From Sphacelaria rigidula (Eukaryota; Phaeophyceae; Sphacelariales): a stretch of DNA of 23,219 nucleotides. The translations under genes and the position numbers were made by a program. Below are positions 10,962-21,660 of this stretch, piece by piece. The stretch spans positions 1 through 23,219 of the forward strand of contig CAXNAA020000275.1 in NCBI GenBank assembly GCA_964200075.2, given 5' to 3'. A model generated the notes under the pieces. That model searched no databases and was not told the origin of the DNA. It worked only from the letters and a program-made list of their open reading frames with translations. Each line of letters opens with the position of its first letter. Within the stretch, counting starts at the first letter, position 1.

Positions 10962-12700
10962 GATTGAGCCTGGAGGTCAGCACTGTCGGCATGACCCACT
11001 GCCTAGACTGTGTGTTGCACCACCGTTGATGCGAAACACAGACTGGTCTGTAGGTAATGTCACTCCATTCCACGCGTTGGTTGAGTCGCTGTTGCTGTTA
11101 GCTTACCCTGACACAACCATCCCCAGTCGGACGGCGGTCGGGGGCAGGGAAGACAGTCGTATATATATAATTGTATTTTCTGCATGGCTTCGCGGTGAGA
11201 AACTAGAGCTACCGCAGGCCGTAACACCTCGACGCGAGATGAGTGCGTTGCGATCCAAACTACCATGGGCGTAATCGGACGCACAAGGCAAGTGAGCTTG
11301 AAACTCAAGTGTGCACCGGAAGACATTGAGTGAAGGCGGTTCTGCTAGGCTGTTATACTTACAACCGGATGGCTGGTAGACGTTGTCTCCAACCTGAGTC
11401 GATTTTACTGGGCGTATTGGTAGACTAGGTATTTGGGTAAACGCTACACCAATGTTACTTGCTCACGTGTAAGGTATTGTACATACCGTTCTGTTAATAC
11501 TAAAAAATGCGGGGAACGACTCGGAAGCGTCCCTGTTTTTTCCGTTCACGGCAGGAGATACTTCGGGGTAGGTTGGCTCGATGCAAGGGTGAAGGACACG
11601 CATTCTTGACGAGAACAACGTAATATCTTGTGTCCCACCTTTTGCGGCCTTGGCTAACATTGAACCAGATACGTGGGCAACAAATGGTTCGAAGGTCACG
11701 AACGGGGTACGATCGAAGTTCGCCTTGAGAGGTTCTTCGTTTGGGTGAAAAGTTTGCCCCAGCGGGAAAATTGGATCGAAAATACCAAAAGTTGATGAAA
11801 CTAAACCTATGCCAAGGGTGAGATTCGAAAAAGAGATCCCTGAAACCGAAGAGCCTACCCTTGACCAGAAAATAAAAGGCAGCTCGTATTATTCCCTGAT
11901 CATGATAGCGGGTGTGTTCACGTCCACGTGAGATCCAGTTTCCATCATTGTTTTTATTTGTTCTCACTCCTTACTCCTCCCCTTCCTGAGGACGAGTCCG
12001 AGGTCTCGAAGGATCAACCCATGTCCGCCCTGGTCATTGTACCCATGTGTTCTGCGATTAGCTGACGCGCTGATGACACAGTACAGAAACATCATGCTGA
12101 CGCTGCACACATCATGTGCCTCCTGCTTGAAAAATGTAGACAGACCAGAAGCGTTTTTATGGATCGTCTTGCGCCGACAGCTATATTCTACGTTCTTGTC
12201 TCTAACATAAAGTAGGACATCCCGGCTGCTGTTGGATAAAATGAGCACAAATGCTCCACAACAATATAGATGACTACGCAGTATTGGTTCCGGTGAACTA
12301 CAACATCGGTGGCACATTTTCCGGCTGCTGCTGTATGCAGTCGTCATTTCCGATGCTTCCTGGACCCATGTCTGAGTCATCGTCCCTCCCTCATATCTTT
12401 TACCTTTTCATTTTGCTCGAGCTTCCCCTCAGCAAGTATTTGTCGATCTGGAGTACGTCTGCCTTGTGACCATGACTCATCGTGACGGCTCGTGTATCGT
12501 GAGACAACCATTAATAATATTTAGCCATGTGCTCCTTGTACAAGGACTGATGCTGGAGTGCCCCTTACCAACCTGTCTTCAATTTGTGACGGTTGCCGAA
12601 ATCGTTGTTGTTGATATGTGAAGATCGGCAGTGCATTGTGTGTGCCCCATGAAGAAGCGCATTTGCCCGAAACTTCTTATGGAATCCGTTTGAAATCGTC
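10962..12700. other. Unassigned sequence upstream of the HMG-box exon
   Basis: No supported gene. Minus-strand frames at 11500-11967 and 11964-12380 are long but have no recognisable motif, and their lengths fit chance. One feature stands out on the plus strand: a long pyrimidine tract at about 11950-11988 (TTCTCACTCCTTACTCCTCC) ends in an AG at 11990. A short frame, DESEVSKDQPMSA, follows. It could be an exon of the downstream gene, but no good donor closes it. Confidence 0.4.
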
Positions 12701-12707
12701 TGTCCAG

Positions 12708-13866
12708 GGACCTGCAACAAAGACGCTAACCCAGCAGAAGGTGGTGATGATGGTAATCGGAAAGTTGTGGCGTGATGCATCTGAAGACGAAAGGAAGCCG
12801 TTCCACGAAGCCTCCGCGCGACTAAGAGCAGAGGGGGCAGACGAACTATTGGAGACCGTTCGAGCTGTGAGTGTACATTCGCCACCCCCGGCGTTACTCA
12901 TCTTCCGCTTCACCTTCGGAACGGCCGAGTAGGATAGCGTCAGGGTCGACCCTCTCAGGGTATGTGAACTGCCGACTGTGTTCATTGCCGTGGCTCTTCT
13001 CGGCATCGGTTGGTCTCGTCAACGTACGCACAATACCGTGTAGTTCGATGCAGCGAATCGGGGGGCTTGCGGGCAGAGTAGCGCAACAGACCGACATGCA
13101 GGCCCTCAACGTATGGTGGAGAACACATCCGTTGCATGTTCACTGCTAAGCATCTACCGTGGTCTGTCGTCCGACACACTGCACGTTCCTTCATTGCTAT
13201 GCGGGCTGTACACGTGAAGGCTTCTCTTTCTGCTCGCTATACCATACGGTTGTCTGTGTAGACAGCTAGGCACGCACAGTCCAGGTGCATGTCCATGGCA
13301 TTTTGTGCTGAGCATTGTGCCCGAAACCACAATCTGAGGAGTACCTGGGTCGCGTCGCGTCTTGATAAAGAGATTGACACCAGAAATTGTCTTCCTGAAA
13401 GATCCCCCAATATGTATTTTTAATTTTAGTTCCGATCAATCTAGTGCTCTGCCCAGCCGTTGGAAAGACAGGCTGCGTTTGGTTGACCCCGCCGCTCTTC
13501 CCCGTCGACCCCCCTCCATCGATCTCGAAACTGCCTCCTACGGTAGTGTGTGTTCACGACGTCGCTGTGTTTTAGTGTGGAACAAAAATGTTCAAGCTGC
13601 TACTTTCTGCGATGGTACATGTAGTTTCAGTGTGCGAGACGACACCTTCACGTCTAGCTGATTGGCAGACGTCATCGGACCCTTCCCTAACAGCGCCTAT
13701 CGGTTTTCTTCGTCACCACAGCTATCGACTGCAGATGTAGAAGTAGTCGCATCGGCCGGAACCGGCGGTGGGGGGGAGAGCGACATGGCAATTGCGCGCG
13801 CGAAACCGCCTGGTGGGGGGAAAGTGCGCAAGAAGAGTGGTCACATCACCGCAGCAGGTGGCGATG
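12708..13866 (+). CDS. Partial HMG-box gene: HMG exon and following Gly/Lys-rich exon
   Basis: Exon 12708-12866 (acceptor CTGTCCAG, donor GCT|GTGAGT) encodes 53 residues. They include VIGKLWRDASEDERKPFHEA, which matches helices 2-3 of an HMG box: the IG..W...S..E..PF pattern with a following long basic/acidic helix (ARLRAEGADELLETV). The first helix, with its usual P..A(Y/F)..F, must lie in an upstream exon I could not identify. The second exon, 13722-13866, has an excellent acceptor (TTTTCTTCGTCACCACAG) and donor (GATG|GTGAGA). It starts in the same phase and encodes a Gly-rich then basic segment (KPPGGGKVRKKSG). HMG boxes bend and bind DNA without strong sequence specificity in chromatin proteins. 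The phase-1 end fits an acceptor at 15267, so this is probably the 5' part of the gene continuing at 15268. The domain call rests on motif reading only. Confidence 0.6.
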
Positions 13867-15267
13867 GTGAGATATGTGTGTAAGACCTTGGTCCGTTTGG
13901 AAAACAGAACGCATGCAGCAGGCGGAGTTGTCTTGTTGTGAACGCACGTGAGGGAAAGTACGTCAGAGGGAAAGGCTGCGGGCCGAGTGCTATCGAAATC
14001 GTATCCGTGGAACTTGCGTTATTCGCGTGGTTTTCATCCACGAACGGATACAGTGGCGATCGGAGCTTGCCACGGGAAAGTGCACGGGTTAGGACGGGAC
14101 CGAATGGTAAGGGACTGGGGGGGAATTCCAGCCCGGTCCCGTCGTTTCTTGAACGACGGGAAGCTGGTCCCGTCCGGCCCCATCACTTGATGGTAACGAA
14201 AAAACGTTCCAATAACGTCCTCACGGAAACATGTTCAATGTTTTCACGGATATTCCCGTGTAATCTAACATGAATTAGGGTATATCTTCACGAATGCAGG
14301 TGTAGGAATGTGCGGATATATCTTTGAACCCCGGTCTCTTCCATAGCTCATTCTTCACTTTCAGTGCACAGGAAGTGATGAAAGGTCACAATACCCGTAA
14401 CCGGGGCTTGTAACGGGACTTGGGGACGGGACGTCACCGTTTTCCCGTCGCAATTATGAGTCGATCCAACTGTTGTTGTCGGATGTTGTACAATACCTCG
14501 ATACCGGCGATTGTTATTTCGTGAACAAAAATGTTTTCATCGTGCTCCTCTTGGGGGGTTTACACGCACATTCCCATGAGGACGGGGCGGGACCGGAAAG
14601 TATCACGCGAACGTTTTCGTGAGGAAGGGACGGGAATTCCCGTCCCGTCCCATCTCATTAGTTTCCAAAAATTCCCACTCCGTCATTTTTTTTTGCGACG
14701 GGAGAACGATCCCGTCCCGTTCCGAATCCCCGTGATACGCCGTCATGGCGATGTGGGTTTCCTTTTGCCTGTTTTGGTGAAGCGATATAGCTTTTCGTTG
14801 CAGAAAATGGCATTATCTACGAGACAGCCTTTCCACCATGCGCTTGTGCATGAATGCCCTGGGTGTCGCTTGCTGCACGGCGATGTTGCCTATCTACCGC
14901 AGACCGTGACGTGAAGAGGTGGGCGATGGTACAAATACCCATGGTGCATTTTTGATCAGCCAAGGGATGTAGGAGATGTCGTTACTATCACGCCGCACTT
15001 TTGGCTATCCGCCTTTTTTCTCGTTGGGAACGGCTCAAATCGTGGTTGCGGCGGGCGCGCCCCAAGGCACGTGTTTGCTGCATGCAGCTTGTCCGTTTTG
15101 TACGTGTACTTCAGGAGGAAGCGGCATCGTTGGCGTAATGCTGTATAGCTCCAAACATATCTTCCACATCTAACACGTCCCCTACGACCATTTTATAAAT
15201 CGCCTTGCCCACGTTTTCTCCTTCGATAGTCAACACCCGCCATGCCTCCGCCACGTATACTCACCAG
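13867..15267 (+). other. Inferred phase-1 intron containing a repeat cluster
   Basis: If the HMG exons and the exon at 15268 form one gene, this is the intron between them. It starts GTGAGA and ends TATACTCACCAG. The split codon G|AA gives Glu and keeps the long frame open. Most of it is the GGGACGGG inverted-repeat cluster. The frames inside (for example plus 13938-14273 and 14531-14914) are repeat-derived and not coding. The acceptor pyrimidine tract is only moderate, so the alternative is a gene start at ATG 15279 with its promoter here. Confidence 0.4.
14090..14720. mobile_element. GGGACGGG / CCCGTCCC inverted-repeat cluster, probable DNA-transposon remnant
   Basis: At least ten copies of GGGACGGG-like or CCCGTCCC-like words occur in both orientations across about 630 bp. 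They include a perfect 20-nt palindrome GGGACGGGAATTCCCGTCCC (14627-14646) and a hairpin with stem TCCCGTCGTT (14137-14146) / AACGACGGGA (14152-14161). Clustered subterminal repeats in both orientations are typical of hAT-like and other TIR transposons, including non-autonomous ones. I could not define terminal inverted repeats or a target duplication, and no transposase is encoded. Confidence 0.6.
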
Positions 15268-18200
15268 AACCAGCCAAAATGGAAGTACAAGAAAAGATTG
15301 AGATACCATGGGCATCATCCAAGAAACACATCACAGGGGACAAGGCGCCCTCTGCCTCTTCATCCGCTACGAATAAGGACCCTGCGCAAGCGACAGCGGC
15401 GAAACTTTCCCCATCGAAAGAGTTTCAATCCCCGCAACTCTCTAGCACAGTTACTCTGTCCAAGACGGCGATTTCGTCGTCGTCATCATCTGTACCCCCA
15501 AAGCACGCGTCATCCAAAGCCGGACCGAAGCCAAAGGGATCATCCACGGGGAAACACGAGTCTTCTGCAGCAAAATCTGCTGCTTCTGCGCCGTCCCTAG
15601 AGAAGAACAGTTCGTCAGCCGGCCAAGTGATTACTGCGATATCTCCTCGACAACAAGCCACGCCCGATATTGCTGCTACCGGAGGCGGGAAGTCCAAGAG
15701 TCACAGAAAAGGCTTGAGTGATGCCGGCAAAAGCAAGCGGAGTAGCGGTGCACACAAGGTAGCCGGTGGAGATGAAGATTCCGCAGCTAGTTCTGGACGG
15801 AACAGTCGACGCGCGCCGGTGATCGAGCTAGAGAGTGAGGAAGAGATGCAGGATGACGATGAACCAGAGGAAGAAGAGGACGATACACCGCGCGAGGGTA
15901 TCGGTGCTTCGGCGGCTGAGTTGGCGTCGATAGATCTCGAGCTGGGTGTGGAGAAGGAGTGGATCCAGGTTGAGTGGGAGGTGCAGAAGGTCGGCAAGAA
16001 CGTCGAAGATGTGAGTAAAAAACTACGTTCCGTGGATGTTGTCGTATTCCATGGGTTACATCTCTGGTGTAGTAGAAGTAATCGCTTGTTGGAAACACGG
16101 GCGAGCAACAAATAGCCGTGAGAGATGTGTTGTCATGATCCACTGTACCCGCGCGTTTATATGTACCTGCAGATAGCAGTCCACGGCTCCCGAAATCCGT
16201 GTCCCAGGTGTAGATCGGGAGAGAGAAGGATGTGTGTGCAAACAATGTTCTGGAAATGTTAGATTAATCTCTCATGCTCACCGTTGGTCGGTGATCTGCT
16301 CGACATACTTTCACGCACCAGCTCCCGTACACGCTGTCGCTTTTTTTTTTTTTCAAGACTATGTGAACGCGGGCACCAGTTCCAAGTTGCGCCTGCAAGT
16401 ACACGAGGTGTTTCAGTGGAGGCCAACAAAGTCAGCATCAGATCTGAGAGAGTTGAAAATAAGTTCCTGGATCATATCCTTCTTATGCAGTACTCACGTA
16501 ATTATTTGTTGATTCATTTACAAATTGGAATTGTTGAAGTCATCGCGCATGCGCACACCATGAACGACCACGCGCGTCGTTCGTTAGTTTGTAGAGAGTT
16601 TTAACAAGAAGCGATGGTTTAGCAACCCCGCCGCACGGGCTTGCGAACCTTTTCCAGACGTTAACCATTGACATAGCACCATTATCCATGTCCCAGAACG
16701 CGGCGTGGTGTTAGTGGGGGTGTAACCGTTGCTACCATATAACTAGGTACGCACTCTGGGATGATAAGCAATAGGGTGTGTGTGCTGTCGTCCCATCTAT
16801 TCTGGACGCCGGTCTACACCTTTCGGTATATGTGGGCGCACGAGCCGGGGTCACACAGGACCAAGGTCAACACAGGAGTTTTTCTTTTTTGTTCCGTTTT
16901 GATAATCCAACTTCCTCCTGCGGTGCTTGTCTTTATTTTTTATCGCGAGAGGAGTTCAGCTGTCGTCTTCCCTCGTCGACTATTGAGCCGAATTCTGTGT
17001 ACCCACGACATTGTCGTTCTCCACTGTTGGGCGTGAGAAAAAATCCCAGATCGCTCCGAGATTCGAATCCACGACTCAACCGTCAGAAGGTTTCGAGGTT
17101 ACCAACTAAGCCATCGGGGCGACCGGTAACAACACAATGTTGGATCTCGACGACAAATCACATACCCAGGAATAAAACAGTACACCCTCGCTATACCACG
17201 TTGAAGACGATACGCCACAACCCGCCAAGACGTTGAACAATATTAACGAGCACCACAGGTATCTTTCTGTGCGCTCTGCATTTTGAGATTTGGTTGTTTT
17301 GAACAGCACCTACTGCGGGTACGACAGCATCACCCATTCCATGTTATACAGGGCGGCGTGAGGTTGGTCGTGTAGGCTACGCTGGCGTATACGGTAGGTA
17401 CGGTTCACGGCGATGGCCAAGCCAGCTCTTGATCTTTTGGACAACACTGAGATGGTGGTTCTCTTCTCGAGTCCCGAGATTTTGATGAAAATATCACCTT
17501 GGAAAGTAACGCATAAGAACATGAAAACAAAGGAAGCAGCATCATACCCAACAACACATTACCGGCGCGTTTTACGTGGGAAGGTTGTGTGCTGCCGCTT
17601 GCCCTCAGTTTTAGGGCAGTCGATTTTCAGTGAAAATATATATTTCAATGCACCCAGGGGGGACTCTCGCGTGTTTTGCGCATGGTGCTCGCTGTGGGCT
17701 CATTTTACGCGCGTGCAGTTATTTACGGTAGTCACAACAAAGCGCCGTTGGGATACAAAATTGTCCAAAGAGATAAGATGCTCTTGGTAGGTTTGTCACT
17801 GCGTAGCGACTGAGGCAAAGTGATAGCTGTACATGCTCCAGGTTACGCGCGTCTAGAGGTGCCTGTACCCGTACTATTAGCAGACCTCAGCCTTCGTGTA
17901 GACGTGCTCAGTATAAGATACATGCGCTTCCTATGGCTTCGTCAAGCAAACATTTTTTACGGCATGATCTCGAACAAATTCAAGGATTGTTCTCCTTAAG
18001 TCATTGGAAGTAATTTTGGGCGGTCGATGGGCCCCCAGAACTGATACAAACAGTGGCCTTGATACTGATATGTTCTCATTGTGTTCAACCTTGGTTGCAA
18101 CTTTCTCGACATTATCAGCACCCAACCATTGATGGTGCCGTGTTCCGACGGGTTGACCCCCCCGTTTAGGTGCCTGCATGTGTATCGTCGCAACGCCAGC

Positions 18201-20184
18201 CGCTCCAGTCACGTTCACACTTTCTACTCTACCGGCATAGACTTGACTCACGGACCCGGTGACCGTTCGAGGTATGACCATGGTCATAGGCCGAGACCGT
18301 GTCAAGCGTGCTCGTTTGGTTTACCCGTATGTGTGTTGTCCCAACGTCAAGGGCCTCATTTGTGTTCACCCTTCTCACACTCTTGGGCTCGAGTTGCGAA
18401 CCCGATATCCGTTCGTAGTTTACGCATGATCCTAGAAAGAAGCCGCCGGCAACTCACTTAAGTAGATACTCGTAGCCGCAACACAGGCCTTGCCTCGGGC
18501 TTGCCATTTGGATGTGGAATATTGAGATATAGTATGCAGGGCGATGTGAGAAGGAATATTGCGGCGATCGCACGCTGCGCAACTCCTCCGGGTCAGTGAA
18601 TCGACGGACGAGTCCATCTCATTAGGATGGAAAATCATTAACGAACTCTGAACAGCTTCATAGTGACAATTATCGATTGCTGCAGGATGCTGCGGTCGGG
18701 TCCAGAAGCAAGTTGCGTCTTTAGTACGGTGGTGGATGAGACGCAGTCGATGGCAGCGTATCCGCCGAAATCTGAGTAGTCGTTTTTTTGGCTGTGGTGG
18801 AAGTTACGTCTGTGTGGATCATAGTGCTCTCTTCGCCATTGCCTGCGCGCGCGCCGTGTCGGCCATTCTTGCGCTGATTCCTCCGCTCCTGCTGTGTTGA
18901 TGAGGTCCTATTCACCGTGCGTTTCGACCCTGCATCGGTCTTGGTTGTCCCTTCCTAGTCGCGAGATCCTCGTCGTGATTGCCGTGGGAACGGTCGATGG
19001 ATATGATATCACAACCTTCAACCCGCTTCTACCTTGACCGCGTATCGAAGGCACTCGATGTTGTATGTCAAAACAAAATGTATGTTCGCCCGTCGATTTC
19101 AACACGAGTGTTGGAAGTAGGAGAGCATATCCCCGATGTACTTTTATACTTCATTGTGAAATAACGACACTGTTGCCCGTGATTCCAACGAAACGCAGTG
19201 GATGCAATGGTTTGAGGCGTCCGTGGACCTGAGAAAACCGGTTGAATTCGATGAACTCGATCGCCCCCGATGGACTATCAGCTACTCCAGATGCGGCACC
19301 CTGAAGGCCACCAAGGTGAGGACTAAATGAAGGAAGTCCAACGCATGAATGGAATGACCAGTTTGTGAGGTTGCCATCATTGTCGGTCGGTGTTCAATCG
19401 TTCGACGACGCTCCCTTGTACCTGTTATTCATTTTGTGCGCCGTCGCTCTGCCGATTCGCTGAGGGTAGGGCTACTGTGTGTTGCATTATCTCCACCTGT
19501 TTTTTTTACACTGCTGTCTTGAGGAGTGAATGAACTTTGCAATCGCTCTCATCAAAACTTGCACGTTCGTTACTTCCCTCTGACTCGGTGGTCGTGCAGA
19601 GTGTGGTGGTGTTCTTGACCAAGGACAAACTGCTCGACGATTTCGACGGGGTGCCGCTCAACTGGCGAAAGAAATCTGACGAGTTTCAGGATGTGGTGAG
19701 TGCTAAAACTCATCGCGCCCGTGCCTGGCAAGAGCGAGAGTTAAAGTATTGACAACGCACCTCTGATCTGGCCGTTGAAAGTACGCTATGTAGTTGGCAT
19801 GACTCTTGTGTTCTGTCGAGCTCGTTGCTCATACCGCTTCATGTTCTTGGCGAATGCTTGTCACCCTGTTGTGTTTTGTGTCGAGCTCCTGCTGACCATG
19901 CTTGAACGTTTCTCATGATGACTTATCTCCAGCTCCATACAACTCATGGGGCGTACCGTCGTCTTGGTGTGACGAAGTTCAGGCGTGAACATAGCATCAA
20001 CAAAGGCTCACCCACACCGTTTTCGTTCTGTCATGCTCCGCAACAGGTCGATCTGTCCAAGCCCAAGAGAAATTCGTCTAGCAAAGGCACAAGTAGCACT
20101 GCGTCTGCCTCCTCCACCAGTGCTAACGGCGCGGGGGGTTGGAAGGATAAATTCTTCGGGCGATCGTCGCGACGTCGGAGTTGA
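15268..20184 (+). CDS. Multi-exon nuclear protein gene, Ser/Lys-rich with acidic tract (3' part)
   Basis: Four exons fit: 15268-16010 (donor GAAGAT|GTGAGT), 19199-19315 (donor CCAAG|GTGAGG), 19600-19695 (acceptor GTCGTGCAG, donor GATGTG|GTGAGT) and 20047-20184 (acceptor TTCGTTCTGTCATGCTCCGCAACAG in part; stop TGA 20182-20184). The three introns are all phase 0. Counting from the first in-frame ATG (15279, context AAAATGG), the large exon has a Ser/Ala/Lys-rich low-complexity region (about 20-165), a basic nuclear-signal-like stretch KSKSHRKGLSDAGKSKR (138-154), and an acidic run about 183-202. A Trp-rich helix-like segment (KEWIQVEWEVQKVGK) follows. The small exons give FDELDRPRWTISYSR, VVVFLTKDKLLDDF and a basic Ser-rich tail ending GRSSRRRS. 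I do not recognise the folded part. The composition suggests a nuclear, chromatin-associated role, consistent with the HMG exon upstream. The 3.2-kb second intron contains a SINE-like insertion and might hide further exons. Confidence 0.7.
16781..17123 (-). mobile_element. tRNA-related SINE-like repeat, intronic copy
   Basis: On the minus strand a tRNA-like head begins near 17123. It has an A box TGGCTTAGTTGG (17113-17102) and a B box GGATTCGAATC (17070-17060), spaced as in tRNA genes. It is followed by GGAGCGATC and a run of six T. The body reads on to about 16781. Its last 130 bp (16781-16908) recur in opposite orientation at 21535-21660 with roughly 80% identity. The T and D stems do not pair properly, so this is not a working tRNA. 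Frames across it share a peptide-like string with the other copy only because the DNA is homologous. It lies inside an intron of the gene at 15268-20184, on the opposite strand. Confidence 0.75.
17127..19198 (+). other. Remainder of the long inferred intron
   Basis: This part of the 16011-19198 intron shows no convincing internal exon. Minus-strand frames at 17931-18305 and 18721-19105 are hydrophilic but unrecognised, and could be old transposon or chance. A perfect 16-nt palindrome, TATGACCATGGTCATA, lies at 18273-18288. An additional small exon of the host gene here cannot be excluded. Confidence 0.4.
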
Positions 20185-20819
20185 ACATTTCATCAGCAAA
20201 ATAACCCGCCAGTTTGCATGGTTTTCATACAGTGAAGTGTTGTATTTAGTATGCCAAGAGTTCCCCGATTTGGCGTGAAGTATTTGTTTTTCATTACAAT
20301 ATGGATTCCTCGTGTTTATCGATGTTCACGCTGTTTTTCATTACGAAAGGAAGGGCAGCCTCCTGTAGATTAGCACAGACATATTTACCGATTTGCTTGC
20401 GGAATAACTATTCAATACAGAATCTGGGTGAAGCAAATGTTGCTGAATAGAAGCGCGGTCAGGTGACTGTAGGAAATCATTGCGTAGTTTAATCGGAGGC
20501 TCGGCACCAACCGCTAAATACAAATCACCAGACACAATCATCAGCGAAATTTCGTCGCGGGATGGTGACATACTGGACTTGGGGATGGCTGCTGTACGTT
20601 TTGTATATAAAATAAACGTGGTGTGTGTGCTCCTGTGCATGAGGTTACAGCGTACGGGGGAGCGGAACGAGCTTCGCCGCGATGACCAGGAGTGTGAAGG
20701 AAAGGGCCACAAGATGTCGAGACGCCAAATGATGGGGGCAGCAATACTTGTCCAAAAGAGGATCCCGCTTGAAATTTGGTGGGAAGCGAGAACGTTGATG
20801 TGGTACAACTACTTTAGTC
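20185..20819. other. Downstream region with an unassigned minus-strand frame
   Basis: Beyond the stop at 20184 there is 3' untranslated or intergenic sequence without a clear poly(A) signal. A 155-codon minus-strand frame (20341-20808) and a 114-codon plus frame (20480-20824) overlap. Neither has a recognisable domain. The length is near the chance expectation for a window of this size, so I do not annotate a gene. Confidence 0.4.
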
Positions 20820-21105
20820 GGTGAAGATTTGACGTGTTCGGTTATGGCCGCGAATAGCCTTGATGCCTGCGGCACAGATCGTTGTTTTTCAAGGGCTCAC
20901 GTTGACGCCGAAGGGTGCTACGCGGTGTGTTAGAAGTCGTTGTTCAAGAGAGTACACGAGTGGATTGTCCACCACATGTAGTCCGTAAAGATGTGAAGTG
21001 ATTACTTACAGCCGTGAGGAGCCGTGATGCCTGCGGCAAAGGTCGTGATCATTTAAAGGGGTCAGGTTGACGCCGAAGGATGCTACACGCTTTGCTAAGT
21101 CAACT
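20820..21105. repeat. Degenerate direct duplication, offset about 164 bp
   Basis: The block from 20856 (AGCCTTGATGCCTGCGGCA, then GTTGACGCCGAAGGGTGCTAC) recurs from 21020 (AGCCGTGATGCCTGCGGCA, then GTTGACGCCGAAGGATGCTAC). The flanking sequence GTGAAG...GGCCGCGA / GTGAAG...AGCCGTGA also corresponds. Identity is high in the GATGCCTGCGGCA and TTGACGCCGAAGG cores and low elsewhere. This is an old tandem duplication or two adjacent copies of one repeat. Confidence 0.75.
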
Positions 21106-21218
21106 TTTAATAGAAACCGCCAGTATATTGTTGACCACAACCATGAAGGCGATAAGAAGAGGACACTGTGGCCGATATCAAGACATGGGCGACGACTTCT
21201 ATCCTCCCCGTCCCCGTC

Positions 21219-21260
21219 TCACAGCTACTACTACTACTGTCTCACAGCTACTACTGCTGG
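21219..21260. repeat. Short direct repeat of about 21-23 bp, two units
   Basis: CTCACAGCTACTACTACTACTG is followed immediately by another TCTCACAGCTACTACTGCTGG. The unit contains a CTA/CTACTG triplet run. It is a local microsatellite-like duplication without apparent function. Confidence 0.5.
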
Positions 21261-21534
21261 TACCACATCAGCAGCATTCTTCGATCACGACGAGTGCTGA
21301 TGTATGATGTGAAAGAGGTGATTTCTCGACGGACACTTGCGGGGATTCCCCCCTTCTATGTGAGAGTATCTGGATCAGTCAGGTTGAGCGGGCGCGATAA
21401 GGTGCTCCTGTGCTCTTGCTACCGCTGCATCGCGCTTCTCCCTGAACGGTTTCTTCTTTCAACCCACTGAAGTGCGCAGCAGAAAACGAAAAAACATGAG
21501 ATGTACGAACCAGGAAACTGGCGGCGGGGGTACT

Positions 21535-21660
21535 AAAAACAAACAAAAATGAAAACACTCCTGGGCTGACCTTTCTCCTGTGTGACCCCGGCTGGTGTGC
21601 CCACATATACCCAAAGGTGCAGACTGGCGCCCAGAATAGATGGGAGGACAACAAACAACA
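21535..21660 (+). repeat. Second copy of the 16.8-kb dispersed repeat (body only)
   Basis: Its reverse complement matches 16781-16908, including TCCCATCTATTCTGG, GGTATATGTGGGC and AGCCGGGGTCACACAGGA, at roughly 80% identity. The tRNA-like head seen with the other copy is not recognisable here, so it is a truncated copy or a shared module. Its end abuts the terminal-inverted-repeat element that starts at about 21661-21693. Confidence 0.8.

Noticed and set aside
11500-12380. Two adjacent minus-strand frames of 155 and 138 codons
   Set aside because: Composition is not protein-like, with no domain. The lengths fit chance, and the plus strand carries better splice-like signals.
17050-17123. tRNA gene on the minus strand
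   Set aside because: The A and B boxes are present, but D-stem and T-stem pairing fails and the acceptor pairing depends on an inconsistent register. It is better explained as a SINE head.
16761-17236. Plus-strand protein with similarity to the minus-strand frame at 21379-21687
   Set aside because: The shared peptide string arises because the DNA is a dispersed repeat. The frames also run through tRNA-like sequence, so they are not genes.
18273-18288. Perfect 16-nt palindrome as an operator site
   Set aside because: It is isolated in an inferred intron with no second copy, and such palindromes can occur by chance.
18721-19105. Hydrophilic Ser/Thr/Lys/Arg-rich minus-strand frames
   Set aside because: I considered a gag-like or nuclear protein exon. 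There are no zinc knuckles or splice borders, and it lies inside an inferred intron of the plus-strand gene.
20341-20808. 155-codon minus-strand frame, considered as a converging gene or a Copia remnant
   Set aside because: The residual IPLEIWWEA-like string on the opposite strand is too short, and neither strand shows integrase or RT motifs.
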